64,000 bases of DNA, taken from the NCBI RefSeq assembly GCF_002367995.1, contig NZ_AP018207.1, positions 4,277,083-4,341,082 on the forward strand, in the 5' to 3' direction. Below are positions 29,323-38,538 of the stretch, piece by piece; position 1 is the stretch's first letter; each line of letters starts with the position of its first letter. Source of the stretch: Calothrix brevissima NIES-22 (lineage in GTDB: Bacteria > Cyanobacteriota > Cyanobacteriia > Cyanobacteriales > Nostocaceae). The translations under genes were made by a program, and so were the position numbers. The notes below the pieces were generated by a model. It was not told the origin of the DNA. It saw only the letters and a program-made list of their open reading frames with translations, and ran no database searches.

Positions 29323-30519
29323 TTAAAATATATCTGCTGGATCGGCAGACCGTAATTTACGCACAGCGATCGCCCCAGAAATAAAACACATTAATATAGT
29401 CAAAATTAACACTAATACAGCCCGATCGAGACTCATGAATACTGGTAGCAAAGTAGCTTCTCTGGCAGTTTTATACATAAATAAAGCAAAAAGAAATCCT
29501 GGTAAATAACCCATTAAAGCTAAGATTAACGCTTCTTGCAAAATCACATTTAATAAGTAATTTTGTGTATAACCTATTGCCTTTAAAGTTGCATATTCAG
29601 CTAAATGATCGGCAACTTCTGTATAAAGGATCTGATAAACAATTACGGTTCCCACAATAAAACCCATAATTGTACCCAAGGTAAAAATAAACCCAATTGC
29701 CGTACTAGTAGCCCAGTAATTACGCTCAAAATCGATAAACTCTTGTTTAGTTAAAACATTGATATCTTTAGGTAAATAATTTCTTAAATCTTCAGCTACA
29801 GCACTTGTATTGGCACCGGGTTTTAATTTAATCACACCAATATCAATTAAACCCCGTTGGCGGTTGCTGAAAATTCTTAAGAAATTCACATCACTGGTAA
29901 TTAAATTACCATCGGCTCCAAATGAAGCACCTAAAGTAAATAATCCACCTACTTTGATGCGTCGTCGTCTAACTTCTGCGGTTACAGTTTTACCTGCGTC
30001 AACATTTGCTGCAATTGGCCCATACTCCAAACGTGAAGAACGGTCATATAAAACAACATCGGGTAATTTTAATTGCTCGATATTTTCTTGAATCCCAGGT
30101 AAATTAAATATATTAACTTCCGGATTAAATCCAAATATTAAAATGCTGCGAGGGCGACCTGTTTCGGGATTTTTCCAGCTTGTATAGTCTAAATATATAG
30201 GATGTACTGATTGCACTGTAGGTAAATCTAAAGCTTTATATAACCGTCGTTGAGAAAAACTTTTCATCGACAGTACAGCATTAGATTGGCTATTGATTAA
30301 AATAATATCGCCCTGCAAACTTGTATGAAAGCGAACGTTACTATAATACAAAGCATCTCGAAACCCAAGTTGCATAAACATTAAGATATCAGCAAAGCCA
30401 ATACCTGCCAGAGCCACGGTTAAACGAGTTCTTTCCCTGGTTAATTGTAGCCATGATAAAGGAATTTTCTTGTTAGGATTTGAAAATTGAAAAATACTAC
30501 TAATGAATTGTTTAAGCAT
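29323..30519 (-). CDS. devC: DevC-like ABC exporter permease
   Basis: A 398-residue MacB/FtsX-like permease. One N-terminal membrane helix (LTVALAGIGFADILMFM) is followed by a large periplasmic domain (about 60-265) and then three C-terminal helices (TAIGFIFTLGTIMGFIVG, ILQEALILALMGYLPGF, LILTILMCFISGAIAVR). I start at ATG 30519 (MLKQFISS): the 24 codons upstream are the AATTCGT spacer repeat translated (ITNYELRITN). It works with the DevA-like ATPase and DevB-like fusion protein of the same operon. Confidence 0.88.
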   Translation of the reverse strand: MLKQFISSIFQFSNPNKKIPLSWLQLTRERTRLTVALAGIGFADILMFMQLGFRDALYYSNVRFHTSLQGDIILINSQSNAVLSMKSFSQRRLYKALDLPTVQSVHPIYLDYTSWKNPETGRPRSILIFGFNPEVNIFNLPGIQENIEQLKLPDVVLYDRSSRLEYGPIAANVDAGKTVTAEVRRRRIKVGGLFTLGASFGADGNLITSDVNFLRIFSNRQRGLIDIGVIKLKPGANTSAVAEDLRNYLPKDINVLTKQEFIDFERNYWATSTAIGFIFTLGTIMGFIVGTVIVYQILYTEVADHLAEYATLKAIGYTQNYLLNVILQEALILALMGYLPGFLFALFMYKTAREATLLPVFMSLDRAVLVLILTILMCFISGAIAVRKLRSADPADIF

Positions 30520-30529
30520 TGAGTATTGA

Positions 30530-30560
30530 TTTGTAATTCGTAATTCGTAATTCGTAATTA
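30530..30560. repeat. AATTCGT heptamers between devB-like and devC-like genes
   Basis: Four AATTCGT words just upstream of the devC-like ATG. They create a misleading open frame that extends the gene 24 codons upstream. Confidence 0.75.
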
Positions 30561-30670
30561 CTTTTTTACTTAGATGTTCATAAATGTACAATAGGCGATT
30601 TATTTAAATGCCCAGTTAAACCCTTACTCATAACAAATGACAAATAATAAATAACCAATGACAAAACCTA

Positions 30671-32089
30671 TTATTTGCTAATTTCTACAACAACTTTGGC
30701 GTAGGTTAAGCCTGCAACTTTTGCACTATCTTCCGGAGTTAAGGCAATTTTTACTTCTACAACTCTGGCGTCTACATCAGCAGCCGGATCTGTATTTAAA
30801 ACATCTTTCTTGCCAATCTTTCTGCCAATTTCTGTGACTGTTCCCCGTAATTCATTAGTAAAAGCGCCATTATCACTAGTAACGGTCACATTTTTACCGA
30901 TACTGACTTTACTAATAGAATCTTCAGGTACTTCAGCAATCACAATCATCTGATCGGTTTGTCCAAGTTCAGCAATTCCCATTTGATTAATGGCTTCTCC
31001 TGACTTGGTATGAATTTTTAATATTTCACCATTAATGGGCGCTCTGACATAGCTTAATTTGAGTTCTGCTTCAGCTTTTCTCACCATTGCGATCGCATTA
31101 CTCACTTGAGCTTGCGCCATCTGCACATCAGCCGGACTGACTTCTATCAGTCGTTTGAGTTTGGCTCTTTCTTCGTCGATTTGTCTTTGTAAAGTAGCTA
31201 CAGTTTTATCGCGGTTAACTTTAGCTTCAATTAATTGCTGTTGTAAGGTAGACAAGGTTTTCACCAAATTTGCTCTCCCTTCCGCAATTTGTTGGCGTAA
31301 AGTTGCAAGAGTTTGTTTATAAGTCGCTTGGCTTTCCGCAACTTGCTGATTGCTGGTAACTGCACTTAAGCGTCTTCTATCTCGTTCTTGCTGGGAAATT
31401 GCGCCTTCTCGGTACAACATCTCATAACGTTGCGCATCAACTTGGGCGTTACGCTGTTCAGCTTGTATACGGGTGACGGTAGCTCTTAAAGTATCTTTTT
31501 GTCCGCTCAGTTCCGCCTCTAAACGGTTAATCATAGCTTGTTGAGCCATTTTTTCACCACTTAATTGCGCTGCAATTCGCGCGATCGTGGCTTGCTGTGC
31601 ATCCCTTTCACCGCGTAACTGAGCTTCTAAACGTGCAATGACAGAATTTTGGGCTTGAATATCTCTGGGGGAACCGGCTCTTACTTGTGCTAAATTTGCA
31701 CGAGATTCTTGCAATTTTGCTTTTGCTTCTTCCAGTGCGGCTGTTTGGGTGTCGTGGTTATCTAAAATCGCAACAACTTGACCTTGCTTGACTTTATCGC
31801 CTTCTTCAACCAAGAGTTTTTGTACTCGCGATGCAGATTGTAGCCCCCCCATTGGCGCAGATAATTTAATTACTTCGCTTTGTGGCTCTAAATGACCAAC
31901 AGCAGTAACACTGTTAGCCATTGGCCTGATGGATACAGAGGAAGCTAACTTTCTTAATTGTTCGACTTTGGCTGTACCCAGTACCCCAGCAGCGATTACT
32001 ATTGGTAGGGCTACAGCAATACTCCACCAAACTTTAGGTTGCTCAACTGATTGCTCTGCGAGCTTTGGCCTTTCAGTCACCCTTGACAT
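30671..32089 (-). CDS. devB: DevB-like membrane fusion protein (HlyD family)
   Basis: 472 residues, first gene of the devBCA-like operon. An N-terminal membrane helix (WWSIAVALPIVIAAGVLG) leads to a biotinyl-lipoyl-like half-domain (KVKQGQVVAILDN). A very long helical hairpin follows (about 115-330, many EARA/QQQ heptads), then the matching lipoyl half (SYVRAPINGEILKI) and a C-terminal beta-barrel. It would bridge the inner-membrane permease to a TolC-type outer-membrane channel. The coiled coil looks long for DevB, with repeated blocks such as ARIAAQLSGEK, suggesting internal duplication. Confidence 0.9.
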   Translation of the reverse strand: MSRVTERPKLAEQSVEQPKVWWSIAVALPIVIAAGVLGTAKVEQLRKLASSVSIRPMANSVTAVGHLEPQSEVIKLSAPMGGLQSASRVQKLLVEEGDKVKQGQVVAILDNHDTQTAALEEAKAKLQESRANLAQVRAGSPRDIQAQNSVIARLEAQLRGERDAQQATIARIAAQLSGEKMAQQAMINRLEAELSGQKDTLRATVTRIQAEQRNAQVDAQRYEMLYREGAISQQERDRRRLSAVTSNQQVAESQATYKQTLATLRQQIAEGRANLVKTLSTLQQQLIEAKVNRDKTVATLQRQIDEERAKLKRLIEVSPADVQMAQAQVSNAIAMVRKAEAELKLSYVRAPINGEILKIHTKSGEAINQMGIAELGQTDQMIVIAEVPEDSISKVSIGKNVTVTSDNGAFTNELRGTVTEIGRKIGKKDVLNTDPAADVDARVVEVKIALTPEDSAKVAGLTYAKVVVEISK

Positions 32090-32996
32090 GATATATTTGC
32101 CCGTTTATCTGAATTGTGCTGATGGAAGGAAAAGCAAAGTATAATTCGTAATTCGTAATTTGTAATACTTCGGCTGCGCTCAGTACAAGTTCGTAATTTG
32201 TAATTATAGAATTCGCACTGAATCGAAGTGTTAAAGTTTGAATCTGTGAACGATCTCTCAATAATTACTATTACGCTTAGTCGAATTATTCTCTAGCGCA
32301 TTAATCTTGATAGATTTGTAGCGATCGCTTTAGTACTTCAAAGCCAAATAATTGAAGTGTTGACTAAGACAGCAATTGCTGAAGTAGTAATTACGAATTA
32401 CGAATTATCTTGACATATTATGTGATGTTGAAAGTGTATTGTATTTGCAAAAATCTCTAGACTTCAGCAGTTTTTATCGTTGTAATAGATGCTTTGATTT
32501 TTTTGATAATGTTGTAGAGTTTCACAAAGCTAAAATTACAGTTTTTCTGCTAAATAAACTGTATTAGCTGTAATTAACGAAGATAACTAACTTTCTTTGG
32601 TGTAGATATCCAAAGACTTCGTTGATCTAATGTTTTTAACTTAGATAATGAAATCGCAAAAAATACCTCATTTGTAGGATGTGTCAGGAAATAATACATC
32701 TGCTACATTCTCAATCTCTAGGACTGACGCACCCTACGCAGTTAGGTTATTGACTGTTTTTGAATCACTCCATCAAACTTTGCTTAACTGAATTCTACAT
32801 TCATTAGTTACGGGAAAACGTAACAGAACCTACAGATGGCGAATGAGAGGAATAAGGGAGATAAGGGGGACAAGTCGGGAGAATCAGGAAGGTGAAAAAA
32901 GTTAACTTATGTAAAGTTATCAAATGATTACTTTTCAATAGTATTATTTATTTTGTATCCTTAGTTACAGAAATATTTTGAGATTGACCCTTAGAT
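32090..32996. other. 0.9-kb gap upstream of the devBCA-like operon
   Basis: It holds AATTCGTAATTCGTAATT at 32143-32160, its inverse at 32389-32407, the 64-bp family E element at 32674-32737, and a GGGGGACAAG-type word near 32865. The devB promoter presumably lies near 32100-32300. No gene seen. Confidence 0.5.
32674..32737. repeat. Family E short inverted-repeat element
   Basis: GTAGGATGTGTCAG at the left and CTGACGCACCCTAC at the right form a 14-bp inverted pair with two mismatches. The 64-bp element has no coding content. GTAGGGTGCGTCAG-type words are frequent in cyanobacterial spacers. Confidence 0.6.
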
Positions 32997-33254
32997 ATGA
33001 AACTCGATTCTCACAGACCACATTTTGCAACACAATTCAGAAGGCGGAATCTGGATGTTACTACTCATTCTTGCAGCATCAAGAGGTTACCACAGAGGCT
33101 GGCAACTTCTCGTTGGGTGAAGCTGCTACAATTCCCCAATCCATATAGTTTTGATGAAGCGCTGTTATTATGCCAGGTTTCAGATGATGAGTGGGTAGCC
33201 TGGATTCCCGATCATGGAGAAGTAATCCTCCATTCAGGGGAGTTTAGTTATTAG
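32997..33254 (+). CDS. Small conserved hypothetical protein, 85 residues
   Basis: An ATG at 32997 opens an 85-codon frame. The N-terminal half is basic and low in pattern. The C-terminal half (SRWVKLLQFPNPYSFDEALLL, then EWVAWIPDHGEVIL) looks like a compact conserved domain that I recall from other cyanobacteria but cannot name. No signal or membrane segment. It converges with maf, 17 bp apart, which favours a real gene. An internal start at about residue 40 is possible. No function is assigned. Confidence 0.6.
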   Translation: MKLDSHRPHFATQFRRRNLDVTTHSCSIKRLPQRLATSRWVKLLQFPNPYSFDEALLLCQVSDDEWVAWIPDHGEVILHSGEFSY

Positions 33255-33271
33255 TCATTAGTCATTTGTGA

Positions 33272-33865
33272 TTATTGCCAGAAGTCCAAGACGTTGTATC
33301 CTAGTTCTGCGAGCATGTGGCGCAGCAGGGGTAAGCTTAGACCGATGACGTTGCTGTGACAACCAGAGATTTTTTCGACAAATAAACTACCGAAACCTTC
33401 TAGCGCAAAAGCACCGGCACATTTGAGGGGTTCGCCTGTAGCTACGTAAGCTTGAATATCGCGATCGCTCATTTGCGCGAAGTAAACTCTAGTTACCTGA
33501 CATTTAGTCACAGTGCGGTTTTGCGTCAAGTCTATTAAAGTATGACCAGTGTAGAGATCGCCAAAATTACCTTGCATAATCTGCCAACGCGCGATCGCTT
33601 CTTGCGGGTTAGCTGGTTTACCATGAATTTGACCGTTCACAGCCAAAACCGAATCACAACCCATAATTAAAGCTGATTCAAATTGGGGAATCACAGTTTC
33701 CGCTTTGCGTTGCGCAAGAGTTTGCACCAACTGATTGGGATCGTCTAATTGAATTTGCGATTCATCAAAATCGCTTGGATAAACTATGGGTTCAATCCCA
33801 ACACTTTGCAATAAACGTCGTCGCGCTGGCGAAGCAGAAGCAAGTACAAACTGCGGAATTTTCAT
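33272..33865 (-). CDS. maf: Maf nucleoside triphosphate pyrophosphatase
   Basis: 197 residues of the Maf/HAM1-like house-cleaning pyrophosphatases that hydrolyse non-canonical or modified NTPs (dTTP/UTP or m7GTP types). Seen: [13 protein letters not shown] at the N-terminus, the RKAE segment, [15 protein letters not shown] with the catalytic Asp, and [14 protein letters not shown] near the end. Full length. The Maf subtype (YhdE versus YceF) cannot be fixed by eye. It lies between a convergent small gene and the PsbP-family gene, the latter on the same strand 224 bp upstream. Confidence 0.93.
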   Translation of the reverse strand: MKIPQFVLASASPARRRLLQSVGIEPIVYPSDFDESQIQLDDPNQLVQTLAQRKAETVIPQFESALIMGCDSVLAVNGQIHGKPANPQEAIARWQIMQGNFGDLYTGHTLIDLTQNRTVTKCQVTRVYFAQMSDRDIQAYVATGEPLKCAGAFALEGFGSLFVEKISGCHSNVIGLSLPLLRHMLAELGYNVLDFWQ

Positions 33866-33944
33866 ACAGAATTATGAGTTATGAATTATGAATTATGAAT
33901 TAAAGGTTTCACCATTTATTTAAAATTTACAAACATCTATCTTC

Positions 33945-34087
33945 CTTGTCCTCCTTGTCCTCCTTGTCCTCCTTTCTTATCCTTTTCGTTCATATATCAC
34001 GTAAGATTGCTGTAGGGGCTATGGATAAGGACGGTAAATAAAAATACTCAATGCCCTATGCCCCATGCCCCATGCCCCATGCCCAAT
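33945..34087. repeat. CCTTGTCCT 9-mers and CCCCATG heptamers
   Basis: Two short tandem arrays (33945-33975 and 34048-34087) between maf and the PsbP-family gene. Confidence 0.75.
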
Positions 34088-34089
34088 AA

Positions 34090-34635
34090 TTAATAAACTG
34101 AGAACGAACTTACAGCCTCGTCTATAGCATTTTTAAGTTTCTGCCAACGTCTTTCGGGAACTGAAGCATTAAAAGTAAAAAGTTTACCCCGACTGACAGC
34201 AACACTAGCAAGATTGTGTCGCTGTTGATTATTGGGTAATTTCACCAGATACTCTAGTAAATAGTAAATTTTACCATTCACTTCTTGTTGAGCAGCATTG
34301 ACTAATTCAGCTGTCCGACCGGAATCTGGGGGAGCAAGAGCCGCCTTACCTAATTTATACCCAACTTCTGTAGGTGTTCCCAGTTCTGCTAACGTTTTTC
34401 CTTCAGAAACAGGGCTAATTACTACCGAGACATTTTCACTAAGTTCTATTAAATCGTGGAACACCACATCAGGGCCGTTAGCAACTTTCACTTGCACCCA
34501 GCCATTAGGATATGAGAACTCATAGCCATTATCAGTGTTTACGAAGCTTTTGAATCCAGCCGCAGCCGCTATACCAGGATTACTTAGGCTGAAACTCAAT
34601 ACCAATAGCAACATTAATGCGATTCGTTTCCACAT
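34090..34635 (-). CDS. psbP: Photosystem II PsbP-family (CyanoP-like) protein
   Basis: 181 residues. A signal peptide (MWKRIALMLLLVLSFSLSNPGIAAAAG) is followed by a PsbP domain: GYEFSYPNGWVQVKV, GPDVVFHDLIE, NVSVVISPV, and YYLLEYLVK. CyanoP is a lumenal assembly or accessory factor of photosystem II. Cyanobacterial CyanoP is usually a lipoprotein with a lipobox Cys; here there is no Cys in the signal region, so the mature protein should be soluble in the lumen, or this is a PsbP-like paralogue. Full length for the family. Confidence 0.88.
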   Translation of the reverse strand: MWKRIALMLLLVLSFSLSNPGIAAAAGFKSFVNTDNGYEFSYPNGWVQVKVANGPDVVFHDLIELSENVSVVISPVSEGKTLAELGTPTEVGYKLGKAALAPPDSGRTAELVNAAQQEVNGKIYYLLEYLVKLPNNQQRHNLASVAVSRGKLFTFNASVPERRWQKLKNAIDEAVSSFSVY

Positions 34636-34740
34636 TTTTTATAAATTCCTTTGGACTGGAAGCAAAATAAAGCAAGCACAATTTCTCATTGTCCCATCAA
34701 CCGGGACTCTGTTAAATAACGTATTTAGTTATCAAAAAAT

Positions 34741-35105
34741 TGGGTATAAAACCCCGTCCACTTCGGGTGTAGCTCTCAGTGCGCCGCTTCTAGGACGGCT
34801 TTGTGAGATAATGTTAATAGGTTGTTGACCGTGAGAACGATGAGGAAACAGGCTTCGCGTCCTACTCCGTGATCTCAAAATTCCTAGCAGTCAATGGTAT
34901 TCAAGTAAACCCAAACTGTAAGGACACAAAGCAATTAAATACCGTGGGACACACGGAAATTTACGCTTGGGGAGTAGTCCATCAGAGTGCTTGCTGTAAA
35001 AAGTGTAGTCGGACTAGACATGAGACTGTAAGACCAAAATCAACATTGTTGATGGAGGCAAGATTCAGCCCAAGAATCACCGCCCTAAAAGTGCGGTGAG
35101 TGTCA
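34741..35105 (+). mobile_element. Decayed IS200/IS605-type element with a tnpB 3' remnant
   Basis: The left part (34741-34830) has the imperfect hairpin sequence CCCCGTCC ... GGACGG, typical of the left end. The right edge has TCACCGC and GCGGTGA around a 9-bp loop (35079-35101), followed by GTGTCAA, like the right-end hairpin that also forms the omega-RNA 3' part. Between them only a tnpB-like C-terminal remnant survives (open frame 34869-35099, LNTVGHTEIYAWG). About 1 kb of a normal tnpB is gone, so the element cannot make a nuclease. Confidence 0.6.
34869..35099 (+). pseudogene. tnpB C-terminal remnant
   Basis: 76 codons ending in LNTVGHTEIYAWG and ETVRPKSTLLMEA, resembling the extreme C-terminus of cyanobacterial TnpB. 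The RuvC and zinc-finger parts are absent. Not expected to be functional. Confidence 0.5.
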
Positions 35106-35180
35106 AGTTTGGGAATTGGGAAGGAAGACAATTGTACAGACAAGGGTTCATCGCGTCTCTGACCAATGACCAATGACACT

Positions 35181-35804
35181 ATGCTTATTAGTAATGAATT
35201 ACGCTGGTTTTATCCTGGCAATCTTCCAGAAAATATTCAACTTTGGTTTCAGCAAAATTGTCTAATCGACCCGTTAAAATCGCCAGAAGTGCGGGAAGAT
35301 GTTTATCTTTACTCGCCTGGATGTGATTATTTGGGAATCAAGCTGCGACAAGGAAGGCTGGAAGTGAAATGGCGACAAGCAGAACTTGGTGTGCTGGATT
35401 TTGGCGAATTAGTCACAGGTAAGGCGGAAAAATGGGGTAAATGGCTGTGTGAAGATTCCCAAGGTGACAGTTTTCAGCCGGGGATGGTTTTAGCTAATCC
35501 TGTATGGGTGAATGTGCATAAGGTTCGCTATTCTCAGCTTTTTCAAGTTTTCGCGGATTTTTCGGTAAAAACTGTCGCCAAGAATGAACGTATAGATAAC
35601 GGCTGTAGTGTAGAAATTACTAATTTGACGGTTCGAGAAAATGCTTGGTGGAGTTTGGCTTTTGAAGCTTTTGGGGAAGATAGCCGCATATTGGATAATC
35701 TCAAAGCGACAGCCAATCATGTATTCCAAACTTACCAAAATTCCCAATTAGCGATCGCACATTCTTACGCTTATCCCCATTGGTTAAGAATAATTACTCA
35801 CTAA
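35181..35804 (+). CDS. Conserved hypothetical protein, 207 residues
   Basis: I use ATG 35181 (MLISNELRWFY); an ATG at 35166 lies in a CAATGAC repeat. No signal peptide or membrane segment. Conserved-looking blocks are DVYLYSPGCDYLGIKLRQGRLEVKWRQ and CSVEITNLTVRENAWWSLAFEAFG; alternating beta strands with many charged residues recall CYTH-like folds, but I see no ExExK motif and do not claim it. Function unknown. It converges with the SpoIIE-type phosphatase gene and follows the IS relic. Confidence 0.75.
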   Translation: MLISNELRWFYPGNLPENIQLWFQQNCLIDPLKSPEVREDVYLYSPGCDYLGIKLRQGRLEVKWRQAELGVLDFGELVTGKAEKWGKWLCEDSQGDSFQPGMVLANPVWVNVHKVRYSQLFQVFADFSVKTVAKNERIDNGCSVEITNLTVRENAWWSLAFEAFGEDSRILDNLKATANHVFQTYQNSQLAIAHSYAYPHWLRIITH

Positions 35805-35964
35805 TACCATCAGCAAAAATTACCCTACAGGATAATACTCAATCTCATCTGCTCAAAGCCAAAATTGAGCATAAAGGACAATTCCCGCAAGCAAGGTGGG
35901 ACAATAGTGTTTTGATATTGGTCAATAGTCTAAAAGCTTTTGACCATTGACCATTGACCATTAA

Positions 35965-37356
35965 CTATTTAATCTGCAACACCACAAGTGTCATATCATC
36001 GGTATTTTGTTTTTCATCACCGATGAATTGCTGTACTTGGTCAAATAAATAATCGACAATTTCCTCTGGGCCATCGCAATATCGACAAGCAGCACTAAAA
36101 CTAGAAACAAAGTTTTCTTCGTCAAAGCGATCGCCTCCTGCTGCTGCGGCATCAGTTAAACCATCGGTATAATAAATCACTGTATCCCCAGGTTCTAATT
36201 GTGCCTGGGCATCTTCATATTGGCTATTGGCATCTAAACCAATTAACATTCCCAGCGTATCTAATCTGGTGACAGTTTTTGTGGCTGCGTGCCACCACAA
36301 AGGCGGATTATGGGCAGCATTACTATAAGATAAAATCCGCGTTTGGGGATTATATTCTGAATAAAATAGCGTCACAAAGCGGTGAGAATTTTCTAAATCG
36401 GCAAACATGACGCGATTTAAGTTTTGCAAAATCTTAGAAGGAGAATTACCGTGTAATACTTCTCCTCTTAACATTCCCCGCATCATCGTCATAATTAACC
36501 CAGCCGGGACACCTTTACCCATGACATCGCCAATTACTAAACCCAAAGGCCCGGTTTCCAAACCATTTTTATTGTGAAGAATATTCTGATTTTGGTTTGT
36601 GGGAATAAAATCGTAATAATCTCCACCTACACGATTAGCTGGTTTACATCTTGCAGCTAATACCGCACCGGGAACAATTGGACATTGACGGGGTAAAAGT
36701 CGCCGTTGAATTTCTGCACCAATTTCTAATTCTTGATCTAGGCGTTCTTTTTTCCTAAGTTCTACGGCTAATTCATCATTTTCAATCGCGACTGCGGTTT
36801 GATCTGCCACTAACCGGACTAACTTTTGTCGAGTTTCTGTCCAGCTATATTCAGGATCGCGACTTAAAACATATAGCCATCCTCGTTCTGTATGTTTTAC
36901 TAAAATAGCAGTGCCAAATATTTGCACATCTGGCCCCAAATAACGATGCATTTGATCGTCTAAAATCCCTGTAGCAGTAGCCAGAGGGGCAGTATTTGGC
37001 AAAAGTGTAATTTGACTAGTAGCTGTTTCTAAGGCTTTACGAATATTTTTGCGCTGTCCGCTATCTTGCCAGTGCAATTGTTCTAATCTGACTTGACCGT
37101 TAGGTTTATAGAGAAATAGGGCGCTACCATCCCCATCTGTAACTCTAGTTGCCATCAGAGGAATTAGCTCCAAAAATTGATTTAAATTGTTGAAACTTCT
37201 GAGGGCAAATCCTAAAGAACTTAACAAATCCTGAATTTTGTTCTGTTCCCGGTGCAGCCTTGACACAAGTTCTTTTAGTGCTACGACTGGAGTGACATCC
37301 GTTGCAGCACTACTATTACTGTCAGTGGGTTGAGAGGGCAGTTGAGACACAGGCAC
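35965..37356 (-). CDS. GAF-SpoIIE (RsbU-like) serine phosphatase
   Basis: 463 residues. A short coiled N-terminus precedes a GAF sensor domain (about 40-200), a linker helix (RKKERLDQELEIGAEIQRRLLP, the classic RsbU-type linker) and a PP2C/SpoIIE phosphatase domain (about 235-463). Metal-binding motifs are GGDYYDF, VIGDVMGKGVPAGL and TDGLTDA with DDMTLVVL. It likely dephosphorylates an anti-sigma antagonist, but no such partner gene is adjacent. The start is GTG 37356. In several cyanobacteria a gene of this type follows ftsY in the same order, but a 1.2-kb gap lies between here. Confidence 0.9.
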   Translation of the reverse strand: MPVSQLPSQPTDSNSSAATDVTPVVALKELVSRLHREQNKIQDLLSSLGFALRSFNNLNQFLELIPLMATRVTDGDGSALFLYKPNGQVRLEQLHWQDSGQRKNIRKALETATSQITLLPNTAPLATATGILDDQMHRYLGPDVQIFGTAILVKHTERGWLYVLSRDPEYSWTETRQKLVRLVADQTAVAIENDELAVELRKKERLDQELEIGAEIQRRLLPRQCPIVPGAVLAARCKPANRVGGDYYDFIPTNQNQNILHNKNGLETGPLGLVIGDVMGKGVPAGLIMTMMRGMLRGEVLHGNSPSKILQNLNRVMFADLENSHRFVTLFYSEYNPQTRILSYSNAAHNPPLWWHAATKTVTRLDTLGMLIGLDANSQYEDAQAQLEPGDTVIYYTDGLTDAAAAGGDRFDEENFVSSFSAACRYCDGPEEIVDYLFDQVQQFIGDEKQNTDDMTLVVLQIK

Positions 37357-37850
37357 AGGTTCTATTGCATTTTTAGATAGGCAAACTTTTGATTACTGAT
37401 TAATCTCTTGCTTTTGGGATTGCTAAACCATATTGGGATAAGATTTGTCATTTTAGCAAGAGTAGAAAGACGTAAGACCAGAATTATATAAGTATTGCAT
37501 TTGCTTATTTATTTTCTTACTAAAGATAGTAATTTTAAAAAATGTATTCTCCTAGAGAAACTACAGGGTCAAATTCAGCAATTTCTGGCAGAGATTAGCA
37601 AAATTATAGTTCTTTCATCACTTATTTACTCAGTTATATCTCTTGCATAGTAAAAATCCTTCATCAGGAAAATAATATATTACGTTGCCAACTGGATTTA
37701 TCGGGGTGAGGGGTCTGGGGGTCGATGGGTATGAGGTAGTCTCAGCAATTTTAGATACCATTGAGAATACACTGATTTCTCAGGTTTGCATCAGTACTGT
37801 TGTCAGGAATTTGTCATGTATGTAATTACCTCTGTGCTGAAGGTTTAGAC

Positions 37851-37934
37851 ATGGCTCGCGGTGCTGGTTTTACGTCCTGTTGTCGTAGGATTTATTACCT
37901 AGTTTTTAACAATTTGCGTTCAGCATCAGTTTAG
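37851..37934 (+). CDS. Candidate 27-residue microprotein
   Basis: ATG 37851 lies 7 bp after AAGG (GAAGGTTTAGAC before ATG) and opens 27 codons ending TAG. The product starts MARGAGFTSCCRRIYYLV: basic, with a Cys pair and a short hydrophobic run. Nothing else supports it, and such a frame can arise by chance. Confidence 0.2.
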   Translation: MARGAGFTSCCRRIYYLVFNNLRSASV

Positions 37935-38288
37935 TTCAACACCCACCGGATCTTGTCTTGAGTTCTCAAACACTGAGAATAACTCATGACATATATCACT
38001 AGAAGCTTATGCAGAATTTTGTAGTTTCATAAACATATTTTACAGGTTTAATTTTTCTCCAGAGAATATTCATTGACGAGAGAATTTTGGCAACAGACAG
38101 ATCTATCAAATAGCGCCGCCGGATTATCTACATAGATGTCTGGGCGGAAATTATACTGTAATCTTGGAGTAACTCTTTTATTAAAGAATTAAAAATGCAG
38201 TATTAGAGTAGAATTCTAGCAAAAGTAGTTCAATCTGTGTAAAAAAATTTCCTAGCTAATGAATTAAGCTTTTTTCCATCATTTGTTG

Positions 38289-38445
38289 AATACCTTCGCC
38301 AAAATGCCACACCTACCAAGTGTGTTAATAACTGCTTAACAGATGTCTTTACAGACTGTCATGATTGCACTACATACAGATACTATCAGTGAGTTTACTG
38401 ATACAGTTCTAGTTAGTAGCGGTTGACGAAGTTGGCGAAGGTATT
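38289..38445. repeat. 157-bp element with perfect 14-bp inverted ends
   Basis: AATACCTTCGCCAA at 38289-38302 and TTGGCGAAGGTATT at 38432-38445 are exact inverted copies. The interior is unique in this window and non-coding. It is either a MITE of another family or a long-stem RNA. Confidence 0.6.
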
Positions 38446-38538
38446 GTTATTAATACTGAATTTAAGCGATCGCACTGATGGCGGTGATTCTCCAATTGAT
38501 GACTTTTCCCAGAAAAATCTTAACTGCAAAATCCAAAA

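Larger units (their letters stand above)
37357..38538. other. 1.2-kb gap between the phosphatase gene and ftsY
   Basis: It contains an inverted-repeat element (38289-38445), a 27-codon frame with a ribosome-binding site (37851-37934), and an imperfect stem near 38095-38155 (CAGACAGATCTAT / ATAGATGTCTG). No large gene. Confidence 0.5.

Noticed and set aside
32073-32261. 62-codon minus-strand frame upstream of devB
   Set aside because: Made of translated AATTCGT repeats (I-T-N-Y-E-L units) with no ribosome-binding site.
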